From: Pleionea sp. CnH1-48 | GTDB lineage: Bacteria; Pseudomonadota; Gammaproteobacteria; Enterobacterales; Kangiellaceae | Length of the DNA stretch: 64,000 nt | Assembly: GCF_024124665.1 (NCBI RefSeq) | Contig: NZ_JAMXSB010000007.1 | Location: forward strand, 1-64,000 | Direction of reading: 5' to 3' | Shown: positions 50,083 to 56,682 of the stretch, piece by piece | Layout: each line of letters starts with the position of its first letter | Position numbering within the stretch: position 1 is the stretch's first letter | Program-made: the position numbers and the translations under genes | The notes under the pieces: generated by a model | What the model was told of the DNA's origin: nothing | The model's database searches: none | Seen by the model: only the letters and a program-made list of their open reading frames with translations

Positions 50083-50952
50083 TTACACCCCGATATAATT
50101 TGCCACCACGTTAATGCGCTCATGACCCAATTCGAGAGCTAATTCTTTTCTTGCTCTCTGGTCAATTTGCTTTTGTTCTCGGGTCAGCTCCTTCCGACGA
50201 GGACCACCCATAACCGGACAGTGCCACCCTGCCAGTTCAAAATATCGGTCTTGGGCATACTGATGCCGCAAGCCATGAGGCTTGATTAGTCCGACAGTGC
50301 GCAGTGCATAGTAGTAGTGTCTTCGATGTTGGGAATAACTTTTACTTGGGGGGATTAACGAACCTTTACCCGCTATCGCTTTCGCTTCGTTCAGAATGTC
50401 ACGTTGTTGTTCGGTTCGAATTGGGACAAATCGCTGTTTACCGCCTTTGCACCAGGACGCCTTTAACCAGAGTTCACAACCTTGGTCAGCGATACCAGGC
50501 TGTATTTTTAACACTTCCTCGGTTCGCAACCCAAAGACTGCTGCCAACTTGATACTAATACGTACATGCTCGCTTTTGACACCTTCGAGCTTGGACTCAT
50601 CCAGTCGCCAAGCCTTGCTCTCGTTCGTCACATACTGTCGATTCGAAATGCCATATTGTGCATTCGTTTTATAGACCACACCTTGGCGGTCCTTCTTCCG
50701 AGCCCACCAACGAACATAGCTCATACGGGTTTTTATCGTACTCACCGCAATACCTTGAGCCTTCCAATGCTCAACCAAGGCAATTACATGCTTCGGCTTT
50801 ATCGAACGCGCACGCATTTTCCGAAAGCCTAGCTCTCCCACCAAAAGCTCGCCCATCGCTTTCAATTCTCGGACACGCTTCGCTTGTGTATCAAAACTGC
50901 CATCCTTATTTCTGTTACACAACTGAATAAAATCAGACACGATATCTTTCAT
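50083..50952 (-). CDS. Tyrosine recombinase of a different family (integrase N/C, PF12834/12835-like)
   Basis: 289 residues. The N-terminal SAM-like domain (about 1-100: VKHVIALVEHWKAQG-type KPKHVIALVEHWKAQGIAVS, STIKTRMSYVRWWARKKDR) precedes a catalytic domain with Arg in FGLRTEEVLKI, a Lys in SWCKGGKQRFVP, HGLRHQYAQDRY and a GH element in LGHERINVVANYIGV, whose Tyr would be the nucleophile. It is shorter than, and not closely related to, the two end integrases. An insertion of about 30 charged residues (GGPRRKELTREQKQIDQRAR) stands between the HxxR and GH motifs, as is usual in this family. Copy D of the AAAACGTTTT dyad lies about 65 bp upstream. Confidence 0.78.
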   Translation of the reverse strand: MKDIVSDFIQLCNRNKDGSFDTQAKRVRELKAMGELLVGELGFRKMRARSIKPKHVIALVEHWKAQGIAVSTIKTRMSYVRWWARKKDRQGVVYKTNAQYGISNRQYVTNESKAWRLDESKLEGVKSEHVRISIKLAAVFGLRTEEVLKIQPGIADQGCELWLKASWCKGGKQRFVPIRTEQQRDILNEAKAIAGKGSLIPPSKSYSQHRRHYYYALRTVGLIKPHGLRHQYAQDRYFELAGWHCPVMGGPRRKELTREQKQIDQRARKELALELGHERINVVANYIGV

Positions 50953-51000
50953 CGCCTTACCTCCGCCTCATGAATGAAGGCAAAGCATAATCCGATTAAA

Positions 51001-51040
51001 ATACCAAAGAACGTAAAAACGTTTTATTGAATTCCTACAA
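51001..51040. promoter_or_regulatory. Dyad operator copy D (AAAACGTTTT core)
   Basis: Core at 51016-51025; the outer arms are weak (ATACCAAAG on the left). It lies about 50-65 bp upstream of the third recombinase start, the same position as copies A and B relative to their genes. Confidence 0.5.
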
Positions 51041-51742
51041 TTAATGAAGCCTAGAAAACACAGTGTTGAGTTTGAATGTTTCTGTGGCCAAGCAATACAC
51101 TCTCGCCACCGAGTGTCATTTTTCTGGTAAGTGAACATCCTCTTTTGCGTTCCGAAGAATAGGCAAAGTTAGCCAAGCTAACAACGAGGTATTCGGGCAC
51201 TAATCCAACATTCAAACACCGCATAACCCTGCGGTAATGATGCGCGATTCGAAATACGCTGCCATCAAAGGGGTATCAACACCATAACTACTGTTTTCTA
51301 TCGTTCGTTTACGCTCCTTATCGTTGTATCGTTAACGTTTTTCATATTGCTTATTCATACAGATTGCTTCTCAATTACCCACTTTTTTAATCCAGTTGGA
51401 CTCTGGTTTGTCCTTTTCTATACGGAAAGGATGAATTAAGTCAGCCATCAATCCCAAGGGATAGACGGATGACGGCCACAGCACGAAAATAACGAGCATT
51501 TTAGGTGGTTTGTTTTTGAGAATCATGACGGCACTGACAACAGCGCTATCATTTCATTGATAGAATCAAAAGATTATGTTGATGAACATCCTAATAAGGA
51601 TTTAATTATGGTTGCCTAACCTCAACAACCTTTAGAAAGGCCTGGCGACCTTCCTATTAACCTGTCTCTGATAAGAGCTAGATTGATGCATGCGACAAAA
51701 AGTCGCATGTCTAACGACGCATGACCAGTATTACATAGTAGA

Positions 51743-51784
51743 AATGTACCGGCAATAAAAAACGTTTTCCTGCCGTTCCGGATT
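51743..51784. promoter_or_regulatory. Dyad operator copy C (orphan)
   Basis: Core AAAACGTTTT at 51759-51768, with arms AATGTACCGG (51743-51752) and TTCCGGATT (51776-51784) symmetric about the same centre. No gene starts nearby on either strand. Confidence 0.6.
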
Positions 51785-51827
51785 AAAAATAGGCTAAACC
51801 GTTGATTTTATTCGTCGCTAGGTATGC

Positions 51828-51883
51828 TAAACCATCGTCACCTTTTAATTTTTAACAAAATTGGAAAAGGTGACGATGGTTTA
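51828..51883. repeat. 19-bp perfect inverted repeat
   Basis: Arms TAAACCATCGTCACCTTTT (51828-51846) and its exact complement (51865-51883), loop of 18 bases. It starts 30 bp after the stop of the gene at 51913. There is no T-run on the minus strand, so it is not an ordinary terminator. GCTAAACC also occurs as a direct repeat at 51794. Confidence 0.75.
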
Positions 51884-51912
51884 TGGGTTCGTTCCTGCAC
51901 ATCACCGACAGT

Positions 51913-52845
51913 TTAGGCGTCTATTTTGATAGCACCAGAGGGAGTAGTCAGTGTTATCGCTAACATTAAATCACCATAGCAATAGAACACAATGGCAACA
52001 TGATTGCTGAGCATGATTTCGATTGATTGGTTACTCGTATATGAAGCAGAGGTGACAGATACTTTTCCAGCCCACTTGCCCAGCAATAGCTTTGCACGAG
52101 TCATCAACTCTTCGTCAACTTCCCCAGCCTTGTACAACTCCTCTTCCAAGGCAGTCAGTTGTTTTCTCACACTGTCCGTTATCTCGCCTTGACTCGTTTC
52201 GAGTAGCTTTAGTTGTTCAGCACGAGCTTTTGCGTAGTTGACCGCATTAATACTGACAGCATCGGTAGAGATTGACCAAGCCAGACTCGATAGACTATGA
52301 CCCGAGGACAAAGAAATGCCTAATCGTTGCTCATCGGTTACAAAGCCGTTTATTTCAGCGCCAACAATAAGTTCCAGCTCTCTTTGAACATCATTGCTCA
52401 TATCTCTTTTATCAGATCCTTTCGTCCCTTGTTGAGAGCTATTAATATTCTCTAGCGCCCACTGTTTAGCATCATCACTGCCTAAATACTCTCCATCCTC
52501 ATCGGTCAAACACCCTTCACTCAGAACCGTAAGCGCCAACCCAACAATGGACGCCACTTTCAATTCTAACCAGTCTCCATAAATAGTGATAAGAAGCTCT
52601 GTATTTAATCCTTTGTAACCAGCTTTTGAGGCCAAAGATTTATCATGTTTAGATATACCTCCAACCTCTAGGTCAAAGCCAGACTCTTCCCCATCAATTT
52701 TGACAGGTAAGTATCCCAAGTCTTGGTAGAAATCCCACTCAGACTCAAATTCGACGCAATAACCAAACGACTGACACCAGCTCAAGATATCTTGACTGCT
52801 GGGAACCTGTTTCTTATTAAGTAACACCTTAAAAGTATGAGACAT
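51913..52845 (-). CDS. Cytoplasmic protein of unknown function, candidate immunity protein
   Basis: 310 residues, no signal peptide. The first ~130 residues have the look of polymorphic-toxin immunity proteins: SGFDLEVGGISKHDKSLASK, then LELKVASIVGLALTVLSEGC followed by LTDEDGEYLGSDDAKQWALE, a 'hydrophobic helix, G-x-x-x-D-x-[ED]-[GD]' arrangement. The second half (about 150-310) is a helical part with EITDSVRKQLTALEEELYKA and a beta-rich end; it is not recognised. It lies 4 bp after the exported protein at 52850-53284, in the same unit as the RHS-type gene. That it neutralises the toxin is an inference from position. Confidence 0.6.
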   Translation of the reverse strand: MSHTFKVLLNKKQVPSSQDILSWCQSFGYCVEFESEWDFYQDLGYLPVKIDGEESGFDLEVGGISKHDKSLASKAGYKGLNTELLITIYGDWLELKVASIVGLALTVLSEGCLTDEDGEYLGSDDAKQWALENINSSQQGTKGSDKRDMSNDVQRELELIVGAEINGFVTDEQRLGISLSSGHSLSSLAWSISTDAVSINAVNYAKARAEQLKLLETSQGEITDSVRKQLTALEEELYKAGEVDEELMTRAKLLLGKWAGKVSVTSASYTSNQSIEIMLSNHVAIVFYCYGDLMLAITLTTPSGAIKIDA

Positions 52846-52849
52846 AATA

Positions 52850-53284
52850 TTAAATCACCACATCTTCTTGCTGAACTTCTACCTCTGCTGGAGGACAAGA
52901 ATAAGATTCTGCAAGCACATTAGTTGCTATGGTCACTAACGGCATCTTTAAATAGTCAGAGTGGCTTTGAGTTATTTTCATGGTTTCGATATCAGCTTGA
53001 ACCAGCTCAAATAATTCCTTTGAGCTTGGACTTTTCCCATCAGGGAAACAAAAAACATCTTTCATGCCATTCAGTTTATTATGCTTCTCAACCATTCTCA
53101 AACTATCAAATATTCCTTGAAAGTAAACGGAGAACATATACTCGTAATCAAACTTACCTTGCTTGGTCTTTTCTTTCAGTTGGTAGAAGGTACTGACATT
53201 CCATTCGGCACCAAACGCAGTAGAACAAGAAAACAGCGATAAAGTGATTACAACTAAATATCTTCGAAACATAAGCATTATCAT
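52850..53284 (-). CDS. Exported Rap1a/Tai-like protein, candidate periplasmic immunity protein
   Basis: 144 residues. The start overlaps the RHS-type stop by 4 bp (ATGA). A signal peptide (FRRYLVVITLSLFSCSTAFG) is followed by a helical domain: YEYMFSVYFQGIFDSLRMVE, KDVFCFPDGKSPSSKELFEL and TIATNVLAESYSCPP. The 'YxxGxxD...FC-x-P...VLAESYxCP' layout, with two Cys expected to bond, is that of Rap1a/Tai-type type VI immunity proteins (family knowledge; the match is by eye). Tight coupling to the toxin-like gene supports an immunity role. Confidence 0.6.
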   Translation of the reverse strand: MIMLMFRRYLVVITLSLFSCSTAFGAEWNVSTFYQLKEKTKQGKFDYEYMFSVYFQGIFDSLRMVEKHNKLNGMKDVFCFPDGKSPSSKELFELVQADIETMKITQSHSDYLKMPLVTIATNVLAESYSCPPAEVEVQQEDVVI

Positions 53285-54336
53285 TTTTTACTTACAAAAA
53301 TTTCAATGATGTCTGAGCCGAATACCCCTTGAAGCTTTCGGTTTCGCTTACCAGACATACCTTTTCCGGTTTTTAAGTCAAACGCTAAAACAGGTTTCCC
53401 CTTTAAATCCCTTATTTCTACATCAATACCCACAGATCCTTTTGCTCTCTTTTTCACCTGCTTTCCTGGATTGCCAGTACTGTCCCTGAACACTTCGGCC
53501 TTTATCACATAGCCGTACCGTTTGTATTTCTCGTTAATCTCACCAATGAGTCTTTCGAATTGCTGATGGGCTGCTGTACCTCTAGCCCCCGCATTGGCGA
53601 AACTCGTTCCACCAGATAGTTCAGCTAACAGAATGTTCAGCATAGATTCCTTTGCGAGCTGGATAATTTCTTCTCCAACAATCCCAAACGCATCTTTACC
53701 ACTCCCGGTCAAAGCCCTGGAAATGGTTGCTCTCCCGCTTGAAGTCGCCAAGGTACTCAGTCGGCCATTGACCCTTAACGCAGCACCGATACTGGAAATT
53801 CCAAACATCCCAGAGGGATCGATAAAGTTGACTGGATCAGAGTAAGCATACAGATATTTATGAAGCGTGATGGGGGCTTGAGGAATACCTTTCCAAGTAT
53901 CCATTTGCGTGAAACGGCCCACATTGGGGTCATAGTCTCGCGCTCTAGCATGATAGTGTCCGGTGGTTGGGTCGTAGCGATTGCCACCAAATATTAAGTC
54001 TTCCAATCGGGCTTCTGGACCACGCATGTATAAGACTTTTCCAAAGGCGTCATATCCATATTCAGCCACGAGTTTTCCGCTTTCATTTGTAACGGCTAAC
54101 ACATGGTTCTGATTGGTGATATAGGTAAACGTTTCCCCCCTGACCGTATCCGTTCGCATGAGAGGCAAGAACCCATTTCCATAGGTATAGGTATTAAGTA
54201 ACGTTCCATTTTCGTCACTTTCAGAAATTACAACGGGGTATTCTCTATTCGTATCAACGGTGTAAAGAATGTCTGCGAAGCATGTGGAGACCGTTAACCA
54301 AAGAACGAAAAAAGACAGCAACTTCCTGTACGACAT
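53281..54336 (-). CDS. Small secreted RHS-type protein with C-terminal nuclease-like toxin domain
   Basis: 351 residues, far shorter than typical RHS proteins. A Sec signal peptide (MSYRKLLSFFVLWLTVSTCFA) leads into RHS/YD repeats (TYTYGNGFLPL, AEYGYDAFGKVLY) and a complete RHS core: RYDPTTGHYHARARDYDPNV, GRFTQMDTWKG and YLYAYSDPVNFIDPSG (to residue 177), the junction where RHS toxins are normally cleaved. The C-terminal ~170 residues are different: AAHQQFERLIGEI, then VGIDVEIRDLKGKPVLAFDL and KTGKG. Asp305 and the D-L-K at 320-322 fit a PD-(D/E)xK nuclease arrangement. AAGGGA supports the start. A secretion route for such a short RHS protein is unclear. Confidence 0.78.
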   Translation of the reverse strand: MSYRKLLSFFVLWLTVSTCFADILYTVDTNREYPVVISESDENGTLLNTYTYGNGFLPLMRTDTVRGETFTYITNQNHVLAVTNESGKLVAEYGYDAFGKVLYMRGPEARLEDLIFGGNRYDPTTGHYHARARDYDPNVGRFTQMDTWKGIPQAPITLHKYLYAYSDPVNFIDPSGMFGISSIGAALRVNGRLSTLATSSGRATISRALTGSGKDAFGIVGEEIIQLAKESMLNILLAELSGGTSFANAGARGTAAHQQFERLIGEINEKYKRYGYVIKAEVFRDSTGNPGKQVKKRAKGSVGIDVEIRDLKGKPVLAFDLKTGKGMSGKRNRKLQGVFGSDIIEIFVSKK

Positions 54337-54486
54337 AGCGAATCCCTTTGAGAAGGTAAATTAAGGGCGAGGATTATATCGATGCAGGATCATTACTTTG
54401 TAGTTGGCTTTTGTTTAATTACGTTACGATGATTCACAAAAAAATGACTTAGGTGTTTGCAAGATAATCCTTAGCGCGCCGGATGG

Positions 54487-54655
54487 CTGAATGCCTTGCT
54501 GAGGGGTGTTTGCCTGACTGACCGTAAGGAACTCCCCCCTGCGGCGCAAGACCTATGCAAGCGCTGGCGATGAAACGCCAGCGGCCTTGCGCTCTTGGGT
54601 TTCGCTCCTTAGGTCTTTAGTCACGGCAAACGACACTCACCAAGACGATGCACAC
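54487..54655. repeat. ~170-bp GC-rich imperfect palindrome
   Basis: Outer arms CTTGCTGAGGGGTGTTTGCC (left, from about 54496) and, inverted, GGCAAACGACACTCACCAAG (right, ending near 54644). Next come TGACT...TAAGGA against TCCTTA...AGTCA. At the centre is a 13-bp hairpin: GCAAG-CGCTGGCG (54557-54569), loop ATGAAA, then CGCCAGCG-GC-CTTGC (54576-54590). It lies in the 670-bp non-coding stretch 54337-55013, which holds no gene. It may be a MITE, a structured RNA or a recombination site. Confidence 0.65.
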
Positions 54656-54926
54656 CCAAAGGCACTGGCCCTGAGTGTGATTATTATTTTCGGTTTCTCT
54701 TTCCGGCACCAACATCTTCCAATCCGATGGCATGAGAGAGGCACAGCCAAACCCAACCATCGCACTCGGCTTTTAACAGAGTGAGGTCCAAACATTCAAG
54801 CCGCGTGTTTGCGTCAGTCTTGCGTAGCATGGGTGATGGAAACAGGTGGCAACACTCGCATACTTTCAAGCTGGCAGGTGCTTTATATCGTAGAACCCAA
54901 ACCTGACAATTCTACATGCCATTTAT

Positions 54927-54968
54927 AGTCCGAAGAGCAAAAAAACGTTTTACCTTCTTCGTACACTT
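54927..54968. promoter_or_regulatory. Dyad operator copy B (AAAACGTTTT core)
   Basis: Core at 54942-54951, with arms AGTCCGAA (54927-54934) and TTCGTACACTT (54958-54968). The near edge is 45 bp upstream of the right excisionase-like start; the right arm equals the inverted left arm of copy A apart from one missing base. Confidence 0.7.
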
Positions 54969-55013
54969 CAAGTATGTAAGATTGTTCGCATTGAAACGAA
55001 ACGGTGAGTGACA

Positions 55014-55319
55014 ATGCAAACAGATACTACAAACAACGAAAAACCAGACGAACGTCTTTTTTCAAAATTTGAGCAATTAATTGGTGCCGTCTTAGATAGC
55101 AAGGTTGCGCCTAAAGTGGATATAGATAAAACCCTTTGGGAAACACAAGATGTCGCTAACTACCTTAAGCTAAGTTACCGCTATACCAGTGAATACGTAG
55201 TTACACACCACACCTTCCCTAATGCTCTTAGATTTCCTACTCGTAACAACACGAAAGGTCACCCGCGTTGGTACGCGGGTGAAGTGATAGCCTGGGCTGC
55301 TACTTTTCAAGAAGGATAG
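55014..55319 (+). CDS. AlpA/excisionase-like DNA-binding protein (right module)
   Basis: 101 residues from ATG 55014 (GGTGAG upstream); a GTG two codons earlier is possible. ALW-type LWETQDVANYLKLSYRYTSE, THHTFPNALRFP and HPRWYAGEVIAWA align without gaps to the left-module protein at 46671-46973 over the C-terminal 60 residues and closely over the helical N-terminus (KFEQLIGAVLDSKVAPKVDI). The stop is 9 bp from the convergent right integrase. The probable role is recombination directionality factor and/or regulator acting on the nearby dyads (inference). Confidence 0.82.
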   Translation: MQTDTTNNEKPDERLFSKFEQLIGAVLDSKVAPKVDIDKTLWETQDVANYLKLSYRYTSEYVVTHHTFPNALRFPTRNNTKGHPRWYAGEVIAWAATFQEG

Positions 55320-55328
55320 CAGCTCTTC

Positions 55329-56321
55329 TTAACCAAGCTGTTTAGCGATATCAGCAGCCGATTTATTGTAATAGGTCATTAACTGACGAATATCCCTATG
55401 ACCAACCATTCTAGCCAAATCTAACACCTCTATCTTTTCTGCCAATCGAGTAATGGCTTCATGTCGTGAGTCATGGAAGGTTAAATCTTTGATCGTCGTC
55501 ATTTGGCAATACTTTCGAAACAATGTGCTCAACAATTGCGCCTCTAGTTGAAACACTGGTTCATACTCGCCTTGCCTCTTTGGCAACAGTTTAAGCAAAG
55601 CCATCGCCCTATTGGACAATAGCACTTGTCGAGGCAAACCGTTCTTTGTATTTGGTAAATGAGCTACAGCAGATTTAACATCAATCAATGCCTCACATAA
55701 TTGACATATCTCGCCAGCTCTCATGGCTGTCTCTAAAGCAAACAGAAAGGCCACAGCTACAAATTGAGATTTACTCTTAGGTGTAAGCCCCTCACGATAG
55801 CCAAGAGCCAAGCACAACTCTTGTTCTTCCTCAGGAAGCACCCTACGATCTCTAGGAGGCGGGTTCTTGGGTCGTTCCAGATCTTTGAAGGGGTTATGCT
55901 CCATTAACCTCCATCGTCTTGCTTGCGTCAAACAGTGGCTAATCAGATTCAACTCTCGATTGATCGTGGACGCTTTTACCTCTTTCTCACGAAGATGAAT
56001 CCAATCTTCAATATCTTCTCGCTTAACATCACACAACTTAGTAAGGCTTAAATCTTCAAAACGCAGCAACATATTAAGCCTCACCTTCTCCCACTGCGCT
56101 CCTTTCTTTTTTGGTGACACTTCCTCTGCGTAACGGGTAAACAATTCTGCCATTGTTACATTGCTTCGATATTTCTCATCAAGCTTACTTAGTTCCGCTT
56201 CCTTTTCTCTTGCCCAGCTTTGGGCTTTCTTCTTGTTGGGAAAGGTGGCCGTTTTGCGTCTACCTTGAACATACAGATAAACACGCACTTTGCCTGACTC
56301 TAAGGTTTCATAAGATGCCAT
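55329..56321 (-). CDS. int: Tyrosine recombinase/integrase (right end, next to tRNA-Leu)
   Basis: 330 residues from ATG 56321 (MASYETLESGKVRVYLYVQG), with GAGGT upstream; the frame continues 31 codons upstream through promoter-like repeats. Catalytic residues are complete: Arg in AMRAGEICQL, Lys in NTKNGLPRQV, HDSRHEAITR, GHRDI and Tyr in MTYYNK. It is homologous over its whole length to the left integrase but diverged well beyond a recent duplication. Upstream are two direct AAAATTCGTG copies (56343-56352 and 56366-56375) next to TGTGTGTA, a sequence also present in inverted form (TACACACA) before the left integrase. Confidence 0.94.
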   Translation of the reverse strand: MASYETLESGKVRVYLYVQGRRKTATFPNKKKAQSWAREKEAELSKLDEKYRSNVTMAELFTRYAEEVSPKKKGAQWEKVRLNMLLRFEDLSLTKLCDVKREDIEDWIHLREKEVKASTINRELNLISHCLTQARRWRLMEHNPFKDLERPKNPPPRDRRVLPEEEQELCLALGYREGLTPKSKSQFVAVAFLFALETAMRAGEICQLCEALIDVKSAVAHLPNTKNGLPRQVLLSNRAMALLKLLPKRQGEYEPVFQLEAQLLSTLFRKYCQMTTIKDLTFHDSRHEAITRLAEKIEVLDLARMVGHRDIRQLMTYYNKSAADIAKQLG

Positions 56322-56424
56322 GATGGACCTCGCTTTATATTCGAAAATTCGTGTAATACTGTGTGTAAAATTCGTGAAATAGTGAATGAACACAACAGGG
56401 CTAAAGCGATCCAAAGAGTTGGAA

Positions 56425-56510
56425 AACAGATCTGTTAAATTCCTTGTTCTTTTTTCAAGACAGCAAAAAACAGAGAATAAACAGATAGTTATTCACAAAT
56501 AAGAACAGAT
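56425..56510. repeat. AACAGAT repeats at the right end
   Basis: AACAGAT occurs at 56425 (within the palindrome AACAGATCTGTT, 56425-56436), 56480 and 56504, with a near copy (AACAGAG) at about 56470. They lie between the integrase gene and the tRNA core and are candidate arm-type or excisionase sites. Confidence 0.45.
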
Positions 56511-56528
56511 ACGAATATATACGAGATG

Positions 56529-56558
56529 AAAAAGCCCCGAAGGAAATTCGGGGCTTTT
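56529..56558 (-). terminator. Terminator following tRNA-Leu, supplied by the element
   Basis: 11-bp stem (56531-56541 with 56547-56557) followed by TTTTT on the minus strand. It replaces the native terminator now found at 45270-45301. Confidence 0.8.
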
Positions 56559-56565
56559 GAGAGAT

Positions 56566-56580
56566 ATGGTGCCGAAGGCC
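56566..56580. repeat. Attachment-site core, right copy (within tRNA-Leu)
   Basis: Second copy of ATGGTGCCGAAGGCC, covering the CCA end, the 3' acceptor strand and the start of the T-stem. Confidence 0.85.
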
Positions 56581-56653
56581 GGACTTGAACCGGCACGACC
56601 GATAGGTCACTACCCCCTCAAGATAGCGTGTCTACCAATTCCACCACTTCGGC
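56567..56653 (-). tRNA. tRNA-Leu (anticodon GAG)
   Basis: 87 nt on the minus strand. The acceptor stem GCCGAAG pairs with CTTCGGC, followed by ACCA with encoded CCA. The anticodon arm is CTATC-TTGAGGG-GGTAG, giving GAG. A long variable arm, typical of class II tRNA-Leu, precedes the T-arm CCGGTTCAAGTCCGG. It lies 29 bp after secG, the conserved position of this tRNA gene in gammaproteobacteria, and is probably co-transcribed with it. It serves as the insertion site of the element, which restores its 3' end. Confidence 0.97.
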
Positions 56654-56682
56654 AAAAAACTGTCTAAGAATGTAAAAGAAGC

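Larger units (their letters stand above)
50953..51912. other. Non-coding region, 0.96 kb, with several dyads
   Basis: No convincing gene. Short frames without starts exist (around 51230-51437 and 51471-51610), but they lack start codons and recognisable motifs; they may be decayed fragments. The region holds dyad copies D and C, a small hairpin CATGCGAC-AAAAA-GTCGCATG (51689-51709) and the 19-bp perfect inverted repeat at 51828-51883. Confidence 0.5.
45304..56580. mobile_element. Integrated element (~11.3 kb) at tRNA-Leu(GAG), with mirror-image integration modules
   Basis: The 15-bp sequence ATGGTGCCGAAGGCC occurs at 45304-45318 and at 56566-56580, where it is the 3' end of tRNA-Leu plus one base. 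Between the copies lie two homologous tyrosine recombinases, one next to each end and both reading inward, each converging on a small AlpA/excisionase-like gene. Cargo: two exported paralogues, a third recombinase, and an RHS-type toxin candidate with possible immunity genes. No replication, conjugation or phage structural gene is seen. No third copy of the 15-bp core was found by eye, so this is more likely one bounded unit than two abutting elements. Confidence 0.85.

Noticed and set aside
51226-51610. Start-less frames with a hydrophobic stretch, possible decayed genes
   Set aside because: No start codon, no recognised motif; T-rich DNA readily gives hydrophobic frames. Kept only as a remark in the region entry.
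51600-51720. GCCTAAC and TCTAAC motifs near hairpins suggested integron attC sites
   Set aside because: The matching GTTRRRY partner and the attC double-hairpin layout are not present, and no IntI-type insert is seen in the recombinases.
54587-54869. Short frames on both strands between the RHS gene and the right module
   Set aside because: They overlap or flank the large palindrome, lack ribosome sites and read unlike proteins.
45304-56580. Prophage interpretation of the element
   Set aside because: No structural, packaging, lysis or replication gene is visible; cargo is exported proteins and a toxin-like set.
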